From a bacterium (GTDB taxonomy: Bacteria; UBA8248), in NCBI GenBank assembly GCA_022825065.1, contig JAJDYR010000030.1, positions 1-64,000 of the forward strand: DNA of 64,000 nucleotides. Direction: 5' to 3'. Under the pieces are notes generated by a model, which ran no database searches, was not told where the DNA came from, and was given only the letters and a program-made list of their open reading frames with translations. The position numbers and the translations under genes are program-made. Positions within the stretch are counted from its first letter, which is position 1; every line of letters starts with the position of its first letter. Positions 1 through 8,289 of this stretch are shown piece by piece.

Positions 1-173
1 CCCCCCCTTGTCAGGGGTCAAACGCGAGTGATGAACGAGCGTTTGCATAAGCCATTGACGAGAAACACATCGTCTTGCAAAACCTCCCTCTTCGGTCGGT
101 TTTGACCCCTGACAAGGGGGGGTAGGGGGGGTTGCCTTTATCCCCTGAGGAGGGGGCTTTTCCAACCGGCCCT
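1..173. repeat. Truncated MITE-like intergenic repeat with C-tract inverted repeat
   Basis: The window opens inside a repeat. CCCCCCCTTGTCAGGGGTCA at the start is the inverted complement of a TTTGACCCCTGACAAGGGGG block near 99-121. This is followed by the GGGGGGGTTGCCTTTATCCC module found in the other copies, and then by GGGGGCTTTTCCAACCGGCC, a divergent copy of the family terminus. The left end lies outside the window. No gene is visible here. Confidence 0.75.
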
Positions 174-190
174 CCTCGGTCGCGATTGAC

Positions 191-1921
191 CTAATCCATC
201 CTCACGTAATCATGCGCGCGGAAGGGCACGCCCAGCTCCTCGGTCGCCACCTTCTCGCACGCTTCGATGTCGATGAGGCCGCTCATGTGCACGGCCGTCA
301 CCTCCACCTCGGGGATGTAGTTCTTGGACCACCTCACGAATTCCTTGACCAGCGGGTAGGGTTCTTCGATGCCCTTGGTCTTGCAGACTTTCGCGTAGGC
401 TTCCGGGCTTTCCGCCTGCATGCTGATGGATATCGCGTCCACGAGGCCGCCCAGCTCGGGCAGGATGTTCCTCTCATGCGTCTTGTTGGCGAGCCCGTTC
501 GTCACCAGGCGGATCCGCCTGGCGCCGCGGCGCTTGAGCTCCCCGGCCACCTCCTTCACCACGTCGAGCCTGAGCGTCGGCTCGCCGAACCCGCTGAAGA
601 CGACTTCGGCGAAGCGGGTCGGGTCGCCTGCGGCGGCGAGCACCTCCGCCGCGTCGGGTTCCTGCGCGAGTTTCAGATTGTGGCCCTTGTAGACGCAATC
701 GCTCAGAAGACCGCAGAAAAAACACGAATTCTGGCAATCGTTCGTGACGTTGAGGTAGAGCGTCTCGCCGACCGAGTAGGCGATGCTCCCCCCATCAGGC
801 TCCGGCCCCACGCCGAACAGCCGGCGCACGTTCTCGGTGGTGAGGCGCGTCACCTCCTCCGTCGTCATCCCGTGGAGCTCGGCCAGGGTCTCCGCCACGC
901 GCGCGACGTAGGCCGGCTCGTTCCGCTTGCCCCGGTGCGGCGGCGGGGCGAGATAGGGGCTGTCCGTCTCGAGCAGCACGCGCTCGATGGGAACCCGTTC
1001 GAAGACTTCGCGGAGTTCTTCCGAGCGCGAAAAGGTGATGGCCCCGCCCGCGCCCAGGTGAAAATCGATGTCCAGGAATTTCCGGGCCTGCTCGTCATCG
1101 CCCGTGAAGCAGTGGATGACCCCGCCCGCGCGCCACGCCTTTTCTTCTTCCAGAACCTCATAGATGTCATCCGCGGAGTCGCGGCAATGGACGATGATGG
1201 GCTTGCCCACCTCGACGGCCACCCTGATTTGCTCCCGGAACCACCTGCGCTGGGTCTTGCGCGGTGCGCCCTCGCGGTAGTAGTCCAGCCCGATCTCGCC
1301 GACGGCCACCGCTTTGGGCTCCTCCGCGAGTCTGGCGATCTCCCGGATGGTCCGCTCGTTCACGTCCTTGACGTCGCTCGGATGAACGCCGACCGCCGCG
1401 TAGACGCCGGCGTAGGAGGCCGCCAGGTCGAGGGTCCGGCGGCTCGACTCCAGGCAGGTGCCCATCGAGATGATGTAGTGCACCCCCTCCTCGATGGCGC
1501 GCTCCACCGCCCCCTGGCGGTCCGGATCGAACGCCTTGTCGATGAGGTGGGCGTGGGTGTCCACCAGAACGGGCACCCCGTTCGTATCGGGCAGATCGGC
1601 GATGATGACCTGGGGTTTGGGCCGTTGCCTCCGCTCCCCGCGCGAGCGGTTCCTCCCCTTGCGACCGCCTCGCCTGCGCCGGGAATCGGGGTCGCGCGCG
1701 CCGCCGTTTTCAGGGCGCTGGGCGGCTTTCTCTCCGTTTTGCGCGTGCGCTGCGGGTTCGGCTCTCCCGGATGTATTCTGATTTTCTTTGTGTTCCGGAC
1801 GTTTTCCGCCCCTCCGGCCGCGTCTTCTTCTGCGGCGCTGGGAGCGTCCCTTTCTGTCCTTGCCCGCGAATGAGTCCTTATCGCCGGATGAATCCGGCCC
1901 GGATTCCATAGATTCGTTCAC
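191..1921 (-). CDS. TatD-family metal-dependent hydrolase fused to a radical SAM domain, with Arg-rich N-terminal extension
   Basis: This is a 576-residue fusion. Residues 1-115 are a disordered extension very rich in Arg and Gly. The TatD hydrolase domain runs from about 118 to 375, with the metal motif DTHAHL at 121-126, VGEIGLDYY near 207, IIVHCRDSA near 242 and LLETDSPYL near 316. A radical SAM domain follows, with the cluster motif CxxxCxxC at Cys396, Cys400 and Cys403. TatD proteins are metal-dependent deoxyribonucleases or deacylases, and the linked radical SAM partner is a known association without an assigned reaction. It is last in the tmk-holB-PSP1-metG operon. The start is GTG; an ATG four codons in is also possible. 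The function of the basic tail is unknown, but nucleic-acid binding is plausible. Confidence 0.88.
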   Translation of the reverse strand: MNESMESGPDSSGDKDSFAGKDRKGRSQRRRRRRGRRGGKRPEHKENQNTSGRAEPAAHAQNGEKAAQRPENGGARDPDSRRRRGGRKGRNRSRGERRQRPKPQVIIADLPDTNGVPVLVDTHAHLIDKAFDPDRQGAVERAIEEGVHYIISMGTCLESSRRTLDLAASYAGVYAAVGVHPSDVKDVNERTIREIARLAEEPKAVAVGEIGLDYYREGAPRKTQRRWFREQIRVAVEVGKPIIVHCRDSADDIYEVLEEEKAWRAGGVIHCFTGDDEQARKFLDIDFHLGAGGAITFSRSEELREVFERVPIERVLLETDSPYLAPPPHRGKRNEPAYVARVAETLAELHGMTTEEVTRLTTENVRRLFGVGPEPDGGSIAYSVGETLYLNVTNDCQNSCFFCGLLSDCVYKGHNLKLAQEPDAAEVLAAAGDPTRFAEVVFSGFGEPTLRLDVVKEVAGELKRRGARRIRLVTNGLANKTHERNILPELGGLVDAISISMQAESPEAYAKVCKTKGIEEPYPLVKEFVRWSKNYIPEVEVTAVHMSGLIDIEACEKVATEELGVPFRAHDYVRMD

Positions 1922-1959
1922 TCCACAAACTCCAATCTCCCGGGCGGGGCCTCTCGTCG

Positions 1960-3909
1960 CTACCGGATCGGCGCGCCCGGCGTTACCGTCTCGTCCACGC
2001 CCGCGAGCAGGAGATGCTCGCCGTCCTCGGCGGCGAGAACCATGCCCTGCGATTCCACGCCCATCAGCCTGGCGGGCGCGAGGTTGGCCACCAGGATCAC
2101 CTTGCGATCCACCAAATCCTCGGGCGCGTAGTGTTTCGCCAGACCCGCCACGACGGTTCGGGTTTCCCCTCCCAGGGAAACGGTGAGCTTCAGCAGGTTC
2201 TTCGACTTGGGTATCCGCTCGGCCTCCAGGACTTGCGCGGCGCGCAGATCCATCTTTTGAAATTCCTCGAAGGATATCTCCTCTTTCACATCCTCTGCGG
2301 GCGCGGCCTCCTCGACGTCCGCGATGCGGCGGGCCACCTTCTCCTGAATGGCTTCTTTCGCCTCATCCTCGATGCGCGGGAAAAGGGGGGCGCCGACGTT
2401 GGTCACCAACTCCCCGGGCAGCCTCCGCATGTCCATCAACTCCGGATAAGGCGCGCTCGCCCAATCCCCGGCCAGCCCGATTTGCGCCGCTATCTTCTCC
2501 GCCGAGGCGGGCATGACGGGCGAAATCATGGCCGCGACGACGCGAATCGCCGCCACGGCGTGCCAGAGCACCGAACGGAGGCGGGCCTCCTCGCCCTCTT
2601 TCGCCAGCGCCCAGGGGGCGCTCGAGTCGATGTATTTGTTGGCGCAGGAAATCACCTCCCAGGCGGCTCTCAGGCCATGCTGAAAGTGCGTGGCCGTCAT
2701 GCCGTCCTCGTATCGCGCGGCCGCATCGGCGACGAATTCGCAAAACGCGCTCTCCGCCCCGGTTTCGCCCGCCGGGGAGCGCTCCAGCCGGCCCTCGCTG
2801 TAGCGCTTCACCATATTCAGGGTGCGGTAGAGCAGGTTGCCCAGATCGTTCGCCAGATCGCTGTTGATGCGGTCGATCAGCGCGCTGTGGGAGAAATCCC
2901 CGTCCAGCCCGAAGGGAATCTCCTTGAGCAGGAAATAGCGGATGGCGTCGACGCCGTATTCCTCGATGAGCCAGTGCGGGTCGACCGCGTTGCCCAGGCT
3001 CTTGGACATCTTCTGGCCCTCGACCGTCCACCACCCGTGGCTGAAGACCTGGCCCGGCAGCGGGACGCCCGCGGAGAGCAGAAAGGCCGGCCAGTAGACC
3101 GCGTGGAACCTCAGGATGTCCTTGCCGATGAAGTGCTGGTCCGTCGGCCAGGGGCTTCCCTCGCGAACCCCGTTCTCATCGAAGCCCGGAGCGGTCAGGT
3201 AGTTGCTCAGCGCGTCGAACCACACGTAGATCACGTGCTTCTCATCCCCCGGCACGGGGATTCCCCACTGAAAGCTCGTGCGCGAGAGCGACAGGTCCTT
3301 GAGGCCGCCGCGCACGAAGCTCATCACCTCGTTCCTTCTGCTCTCGGGCTGAACGAACCGGGGATGCTTCTCGTAATACTCCAGAAGCGGCTCGGCGTAC
3401 TTGCTCAGGCGGAAGAAATAACTCGGCTCCTCCACCCATTCGACCTCTGCGCCCGTGGGCGCGAGTTTCACGCCGCCGGGGCCTTCGGTGAGTTCGCTCT
3501 CCGTGTAGAAGGCCTCGTCCCGGACGGCGTACCAGCCGGCGTAGACGCCCAGGTAGATGTCGCCCGCCGCCTCCACGCGCCGCCAGAGTTCCTGCACGCC
3601 GCGGATGTGACGCTCCTCGGTCGTGCGGATGTAATCGTCATAGGAGATGTCGAGCTTCTCCCAGAGTTCGCGGAATTTCGCGCTGTTCATGTCGCAGAAC
3701 GCGAGGGGGTCCATACCGGCCTCGCGGGCCGCGCGCTCGAGCTTCTGGCCGTGCTCGTCGGTTCCGGTGAGAAACTGCGTCGGCTCGCCGCGCAGCCTGT
3801 GGAAGCGGGCCTTGGCGTCGCACGCCACCGTCGTGTAGGCATGGCCGAGGTGCGGCTTGTCGTTGACGTAATAAATCGGCGTGGAGACGTAAAATGGTTT
3901 TTGGCTCAT
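1960..3909 (-). CDS. metG: Methionyl-tRNA synthetase
   Basis: This class I aminoacyl-tRNA synthetase charges tRNA(Met) in the cytoplasm. It has the HIGH-type motif HLGH at residues 20-23 and KMSKSLGN near residue 302. A C-terminal EMAPII/Arc1-like tRNA-binding domain spans about residues 548-649 (ISFEEFQKMDLRAAQVLEAE). At 649 residues it has normal length for the dimeric form. The connective-peptide region (AVRDEAFYTESEL) has none of the zinc-knuckle cysteines, so it belongs to the metal-free MetRS subgroup. The ATG overlaps the stop of the PSP1 gene by 4 bp (ATGA), which implies translational coupling. Confidence 0.97.
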   Translation of the reverse strand: MSQKPFYVSTPIYYVNDKPHLGHAYTTVACDAKARFHRLRGEPTQFLTGTDEHGQKLERAAREAGMDPLAFCDMNSAKFRELWEKLDISYDDYIRTTEERHIRGVQELWRRVEAAGDIYLGVYAGWYAVRDEAFYTESELTEGPGGVKLAPTGAEVEWVEEPSYFFRLSKYAEPLLEYYEKHPRFVQPESRRNEVMSFVRGGLKDLSLSRTSFQWGIPVPGDEKHVIYVWFDALSNYLTAPGFDENGVREGSPWPTDQHFIGKDILRFHAVYWPAFLLSAGVPLPGQVFSHGWWTVEGQKMSKSLGNAVDPHWLIEEYGVDAIRYFLLKEIPFGLDGDFSHSALIDRINSDLANDLGNLLYRTLNMVKRYSEGRLERSPAGETGAESAFCEFVADAAARYEDGMTATHFQHGLRAAWEVISCANKYIDSSAPWALAKEGEEARLRSVLWHAVAAIRVVAAMISPVMPASAEKIAAQIGLAGDWASAPYPELMDMRRLPGELVTNVGAPLFPRIEDEAKEAIQEKVARRIADVEEAAPAEDVKEEISFEEFQKMDLRAAQVLEAERIPKSKNLLKLTVSLGGETRTVVAGLAKHYAPEDLVDRKVILVANLAPARLMGVESQGMVLAAEDGEHLLLAGVDETVTPGAPIR

Positions 3910-4841
3910 CGTCTGGGGCCGTTTTCCTTGGGCAGGACGTTTAGGGACGCTTCGTTCTGGACGCCGGTTTTAAGAGAAAACTGGCCCGTAGGCAAGCGCA
4001 TGAGATCCTCCGCGCGCACCGTCATGAAGTCTCCCGTCTCGAGAGCCAGGGTCACCTCTTCCTTGAGCAGGTCCTGGCGCACGACGGTCGCGCCGCAGTC
4101 GCAGCCGCCGACTTTCTTCTTGCACGCCGGCAATTTCTTCTTCACCGACACGTAGTGGGAATGCTCGAAGCGGAGGCAGCACTTGAGCCGCCCGCAGCCG
4201 CCGGAGAGCTTGACGGGGTTCAGGCTCAGGTTCTGGTCCTTCGCCATGCGGACGGAAATGGGGTCGAACGACTTGAGGAAGGAACTGCAGCAATAGGTGC
4301 GCCCGCAATCCCCGCAGCCGCCCTTCATGCCCGCCTCGTCGCGCACGCCGATCTGGCGCATCTCCACGCGGACGGAGAGTCGCTCGGCGAGTATCCGCAC
4401 CAGCTTGCGGAAATCCACGCGGCCGTCGGAGGAGAAATAAAACGTCGCCTTCTTGTTCGAGTGAATGTAGCGGACCTCGATGAGGCGCATGGGCAGCTTG
4501 AGTTCGGATATCTTCATCCGACAGAAATCATAGGCGCTCTTCTCGTTCGCCTCGGTGCGGGCCACTTTTTTCTCGTCATCCTCGGTGGCCGTCCGCAGCA
4601 CCTCGGGGAGGGAGTCGGGATAATAGCGCGAGTCCATGACCCGGGGGTTTTCGGAAATCTCGCCGAACTCCGTATCCCCGTTCCTGGTCTTGACCATGAC
4701 CTTCATGCCGACCCGGAGGCGCAGTTCCCCGTAGGTGTGGTGTACCGGCCGCGCGCCGAAGCGCGTCTTGACCCCGACCACGCCGATTTTGCGCGTCTCG
4801 GGCGCCGCCTCGACGACGGCGCCGTTCGATGTTTCACTCAT
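3906..4841 (-). CDS. PSP1 domain protein (YaaT/RicT-like)
   Basis: This 311-residue protein carries the PSP1 C-terminal domain in its centre and a Cys-rich block near 170-255 (GGCGDCGRTYCCSSF, GGCGRLKCCLRFEH, CKKKVGGCDC). These are typical of the YaaT/RicT family. In Bacillus subtilis RicT works with RicA and RicF as an Fe-S complex affecting RNase Y-dependent mRNA maturation and phosphorelay. That exact role here is inference. The gene lies between holB and metG, a common bacterial order (tmk-holB-yaaT-metG-tatD). The start ATG follows GAGGTGAG. Confidence 0.9.
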   Translation of the reverse strand: MSETSNGAVVEAAPETRKIGVVGVKTRFGARPVHHTYGELRLRVGMKVMVKTRNGDTEFGEISENPRVMDSRYYPDSLPEVLRTATEDDEKKVARTEANEKSAYDFCRMKISELKLPMRLIEVRYIHSNKKATFYFSSDGRVDFRKLVRILAERLSVRVEMRQIGVRDEAGMKGGCGDCGRTYCCSSFLKSFDPISVRMAKDQNLSLNPVKLSGGCGRLKCCLRFEHSHYVSVKKKLPACKKKVGGCDCGATVVRQDLLKEEVTLALETGDFMTVRAEDLMRLPTGQFSLKTGVQNEASLNVLPKENGPRR

Positions 4842-4850
4842 TCGCTCACC

Positions 4851-5876
4851 TCAAACCCCGGCGGGTACCGTCTCCCGCAGGGAATATACCAGAGTCTCGA
4901 GCGTCAGGGACGGGTTGGTATTCCCGCCGTCCACGTCGCGCATGGCCTCCCCCACCCTCTCGAGGGCACGGGTCAGGCCTGCGCTTCCCCAGCGCTCTCC
5001 CATGGCGGCCAACGCCGCCCGAATGTCCGTGTGCCACAAATCTATCGCCTCGGGCGCTTCCCGGGTGATGAGTATATCGCGAAGCAGCCCGCGAAGCATT
5101 TCCAAAAAGAGAATTGTTTCGTTTCTGCCAGAAGCCCCGCTTCCCGCCCGCTCCGATGCGAGCGTGATGAGGGTCACCTCGTCCGCCCGGCCGGGCGGCG
5201 CGCTCAATTCCTCCAAGAACCTCATCGCCCCGTCCCGGCGCTCCGAGAGGGCCTCAACGTCGGAAGTCATGGCGACGCCCAGCCTGCCCATGCTGAGGGA
5301 GACGAGCTTGTCCACGTCCGCGCCCCCCTCCCCCAATCGCTCCTCGAGAATGGCGGCCAGGTCCGCTCGCGACAGGGCCTGGAACCTGAGCCTGCGGCAA
5401 CGCGAGATGATCGTCGGCAGCAGGGTGTGGAGGTTCGGCGTCACAAGAATCAGAACCGTGGCCGCGTTCGGCTCTTCCAGCGTCTTGAGCAGGGCGTTCT
5501 GGCTGACCCGCGTCAGCAGATGGGCGTCTTCGATGATGAAAACCTGCCGCATCCCCTCGTTTGGACGCTGATGGGCGCGCCGGATCACCTCCTCCCTGAT
5601 CTCCTCCGCCTTGATGGAGCGGGACCCCGCAGCCGGGGCGATGGAGACGAGGTCGGGGTGTGCGTTCGCGAGAACCTTCCCGCACGCCGCACAGCCCCCG
5701 CACGGCGGCGCTTCGCCCGCGCATTGCAGGGCCCGGGCGAACAGCCGCGCCGCGCTCGCCTTGCCGACCCCGTCGGGGCCGTAAAACAGATAAGCGCCCG
5801 CCGCCTGGCCGGAGGATAAGTCCCTGCGCAGGAGGTCTAGGGCCGCGTCCTGGCCGCGGATGGATTCCCAGCCCAT
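4851..5876 (-). CDS. holB: DNA polymerase III delta-prime subunit
   Basis: This is the clamp-loader AAA+ subunit of the replicative polymerase. At 341 residues it has a Walker A-like GPDGVGKAS near residue 34, a zinc-binding cysteine cluster (CAGEAPPCGGCAACGK), the IIEDAHLLT box in the Walker B position, and the sensor region ALLKTLEEPN. Length is typical for delta-prime. It overlaps the end of tmk by 40 bp and precedes the PSP1 gene, so it belongs to one operon. The combination of operon context, zinc cluster and AAA+ motifs favours delta-prime over tau/gamma. Confidence 0.92.
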   Translation of the reverse strand: MGWESIRGQDAALDLLRRDLSSGQAAGAYLFYGPDGVGKASAARLFARALQCAGEAPPCGGCAACGKVLANAHPDLVSIAPAAGSRSIKAEEIREEVIRRAHQRPNEGMRQVFIIEDAHLLTRVSQNALLKTLEEPNAATVLILVTPNLHTLLPTIISRCRRLRFQALSRADLAAILEERLGEGGADVDKLVSLSMGRLGVAMTSDVEALSERRDGAMRFLEELSAPPGRADEVTLITLASERAGSGASGRNETILFLEMLRGLLRDILITREAPEAIDLWHTDIRAALAAMGERWGSAGLTRALERVGEAMRDVDGGNTNPSLTLETLVYSLRETVPAGV

Positions 5877-6490
5877 TCGAATCTTTCCTTCACAATGGCT
5901 ATTACTTCCTCGTGCACCTGTTCAATCGCGCCCTCGCCCAGGACGCGGAACCGCCCGGGCTCGCGCTGCGCCAGCGCCTCGAAGCCCGCCTGCACTTTGC
6001 GGTGAAACGCCAGACTCTCGCCTTCGAGCCGGTCGCCCGCGCTATCGCCGCGCGCGCGACCGAGGCCTTCCTCAATCGCCACGGAGAACAAAAGCGTGAG
6101 ATCGGGAACGAGCCCCCCGCTCGCCATCCGGTTGAGTTCCAGCACCATCTCCTCGTCCAATCCCCGCCCGAACGCCTGGTAGGCCGTGGTGGAGTCGAAG
6201 AACCGGTCGCAAAGAACGTGGACGCCCGCCTCCAGGGCCGGCCGGATCACCTCGCCCACGTGCTGCGCGCGCGCCGCCTCGTAGAGCAGGAGTTCCGCCC
6301 CGGCGTCTAGACCCTCCTCGCGCGGGGTGAGGAGCAACTCGCGAATGCCCTCCCCGACTTTCGTGCCGCCGGGCTCGCGCGTGGCGAGAACCGGGAGCCC
6401 CGCCTTCTGCATCCACTCCAGCAGGCGCGCCATCTGGGTCGACTTGCCGCAACCCTCCACACCCTCGAACGTGATGAAACGACCGCGCAT
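5837..6490 (-). CDS. tmk: Thymidylate kinase
   Basis: It phosphorylates dTMP to dTDP with ATP. The chosen start gives 217 residues beginning MRGRFITFEGVEGCGKSTQ, with the P-loop GVEGCGKS in the first 20 residues. The dTMP-binding DR motif (CDRFFDSTTAYQAFGRG) and the lid region with REPGGT are present. An in-frame GTG 30 bp upstream is possible, but the ATG at 6490 has GGGAG nine bases ahead and matches family length. It is the first gene of the tmk-holB-PSP1-metG-tatD operon. A repeat-filled spacer lies upstream. Confidence 0.95.
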   Translation of the reverse strand: MRGRFITFEGVEGCGKSTQMARLLEWMQKAGLPVLATREPGGTKVGEGIRELLLTPREEGLDAGAELLLYEAARAQHVGEVIRPALEAGVHVLCDRFFDSTTAYQAFGRGLDEEMVLELNRMASGGLVPDLTLLFSVAIEEGLGRARGDSAGDRLEGESLAFHRKVQAGFEALAQREPGRFRVLGEGAIEQVHEEVIAIVKERFEWAGNPSAARTRP

Positions 6491-6540
6491 CGCCAAACTC
6501 CCGGAAAATTCTCGCACCACACCTTACCACAACCCGCTCA

Positions 6541-6662
6541 TGGAGGGGTCAGTTGAAAAAAGCCTTGTCGGGGACGGAATTGACCACCGCCGTCATTCCG
6601 GCGAGAGCCGGAATCCATCGTGAACGGGTTTGGATGCGCGCGGGGTTTCTTGCCTTCCCATC
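6541..6662. repeat. Repeat-rich spacer: partial terminus plus CGTCATTCCGG palindrome
   Basis: GGGGTCAGTTGAAAAAAGCC near 6545 resembles the terminus of the MITE-like family. At 6591-6618 there is a REP-like hairpin, CATTCCGGCgagaGCCGGAATC. Similar hairpins occur at 50139, 50246 and 62557. No coding feature is supported. Confidence 0.65.
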
Positions 6663-6898
6663 GGGGGTTGTTGAAAAAGTCGTCTTTGGCCGCAATGACG
6701 GCCAAAACCCGAACCCGGGCGGAGGCGCAGGCTGTCGCCCTGAAAACCAACCCCCCCTACCCCCCCTTGTCAGGGGGGCAAGAAAAAACAAAAACCCTCG
6801 AACTGTCGAGGGGCGTCGCCTTTTTTTGCCCCCCTGACAAGGGGGGGTAGGGGGGGTTGCCTTTATCCCCTGAGGAGGCGACTTTTTCAACAGCCCCC
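6663..6898. mobile_element. MITE-like element, 236 bp, with 22-bp terminal inverted repeats
   Basis: The ends are GGGGGTTGTTGAAAAAGTCG at 6663 and the complement of GGGGGCTGTTGAAAAAGTCG at 6898; 20 of 22 terminal bases pair. Inside is a second inverted repeat, with CCCCCCCTACCCCCCCTTGT near 6751 and its complement near 6835-6857. Within that lies a short CCCTCGA/TCGAGGG hairpin. It encodes no transposase, so it would be non-autonomous. Related copies lie at 1, 22371, 57564, 60034 and 63902. The terminus resembles those of some transposases' substrates, but the source element is not in the window. Confidence 0.7.
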
Positions 6899-6909
6899 GG
6901 CGCGGGCGA

Positions 6910-8289
6910 TCAACTCCCGTCCAGCTTCCGGTAAATGGTGCGCGTGGCGATTCCCAGGAGGCGCGCGGCGGCGCTCTTGTCGCCGCCCGTATGCCGGAGC
7001 GTCTCCAGAATGACCCGGCGCTCGACTTCCGCGAGCGGGGTGCCGACCTCGAGATTGATGAGCGGCGAGTCCGGCGCCACGGACTGCTCCCCGTTCGTGG
7101 ACTCGCCCCGGGCGATTTGCGCAGGCAAATCATCCACCGAGAGAACCTCTCCGCGGCTCAGCACCACGGCGCGCTCCACCATGTTTTCGAGTTCCCGCAC
7201 GTTTCCCGGCCAATGGTAGTTCGACATCGCGCCAAGCGCCTCGCGCGAGAACGCGAGAACGGGCCGGTTGTTCTTCGCGGCGAAGCGCTGGAGGAAATGT
7301 TCGGCGAGCAGCGGAATGTCGCTTCGCCGATCCCTGAGCGCAGGCATGTGGATGGTGATCACGTTCAGGCGGTAGTAGAGATCCTCGCGAAACCTCTTCT
7401 CGGCCACGGCGGATTGTAAGTCCGCGTTGGTCGAGGCCACGATTCGCGCGTCCACCTTCAAGGTCTCCGTTCCACCGACGCGCTCGAATTCTCCCTCCTG
7501 CAGGACGCGGAGAATCTTCGGCTGCAAAACGAGGGGCATGTCCCCGATTTCATCGAGAAACAGCGTGCCCTCGTGCGCGATCCGGAAGCGGCCCTCCTTG
7601 CGGCCCACGGCGCCCGTGAACGCCCCGCGCTCGTAGCCGAAGAGTTCGCTCTCGAGGAGCGTTTCCGGAAGCGCCGCGCAGTTCACCTTCACCATCGCCT
7701 TGCCCGCCCTCTCGCTCCCCTCGTGGAGGGCGTTCGCCATCAGTTCCTTGCCCGTGCCGCTCTCGCCCAGGATCAGGACCGTGGCGGAGGTGGGCGCGAC
7801 CTGGCGCACCATGTCCTTCACCCGGCGAATCGAGGGGTGGTCCCCCATCATGCCGGAGGTGTCCCTGAGGCTCTGAAGCTGCGCCCGCAAATCCGCGTTC
7901 TCGCGCATGAGGGCCTGTTTTTCGAGCGCCTTGTCCATCGCCTTCAAGACGACCAACCGCTCCAGAGGCTTGGTGAGAAAGTCATACGCCCCCTCGCGCA
8001 TCGCCTCGACGGCCGACTCGATGCTCCCTGCGCCGGAGATGAGAATCACTTCCGTGTCCGGACTGAGCCGCTTCACCTCCTTGAGCAGACCGATGCCGTC
8101 CATCCCGGGCATTCTGAGATCGGTGATCACCAGATTCACGGGATCGGCGCCGAACATCTCGGCGGCGGTTTCCGCGTCGTGCGCCATGGCGACGTCGAAC
8201 CCCTCCTTGGCGATCATCTTCTGAAGGGCTTCGCGGCTGCCGCGCTTGTCGTCCACCACCATCACGCGCGCCCCGGTGTGATCGCTCAT
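6910..8289 (-). CDS. Sigma-54-dependent response regulator, NtrC family
   Basis: This is a 459-residue three-domain activator. The receiver domain (1-125) has the phospho-acceptor Asp57 in LVITDLRMPG. A sigma-54 AAA+ domain spans about 145-390, with Walker A GESGTGKE and the GAFTGA loop (YERGAFTGA) that contacts sigma-54. A Fis-type HTH (about 415-459, KSAAARLLGIATRTIYRKL) ends the protein. Its ATG overlaps the stop of the kinase gene by 4 bp, so the pair is a coupled two-component system. Target genes are not evident in the window. Confidence 0.95.
   Translation of the reverse strand: MSDHTGARVMVVDDKRGSREALQKMIAKEGFDVAMAHDAETAAEMFGADPVNLVITDLRMPGMDGIGLLKEVKRLSPDTEVILISGAGSIESAVEAMREGAYDFLTKPLERLVVLKAMDKALEKQALMRENADLRAQLQSLRDTSGMMGDHPSIRRVKDMVRQVAPTSATVLILGESGTGKELMANALHEGSERAGKAMVKVNCAALPETLLESELFGYERGAFTGAVGRKEGRFRIAHEGTLFLDEIGDMPLVLQPKILRVLQEGEFERVGGTETLKVDARIVASTNADLQSAVAEKRFREDLYYRLNVITIHMPALRDRRSDIPLLAEHFLQRFAAKNNRPVLAFSREALGAMSNYHWPGNVRELENMVERAVVLSRGEVLSVDDLPAQIARGESTNGEQSVAPDSPLINLEVGTPLAEVERRVILETLRHTGGDKSAAARLLGIATRTIYRKLDGS

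Noticed and set aside
212..1873. Long open frame on the plus strand opposite the TatD fusion
   Set aside because: It is the complement of a clear TatD/radical SAM gene. High GC at third positions opens antisense frames; it has no motifs.
2014..4155. Long plus-strand frame opposite metG and PSP1
   Set aside because: Antisense shadow of two recognised genes.
6553..6837. Open frame across the MITE-like element
   Set aside because: It crosses palindromes and C-tracts that vary between copies and has no homologue-like features.
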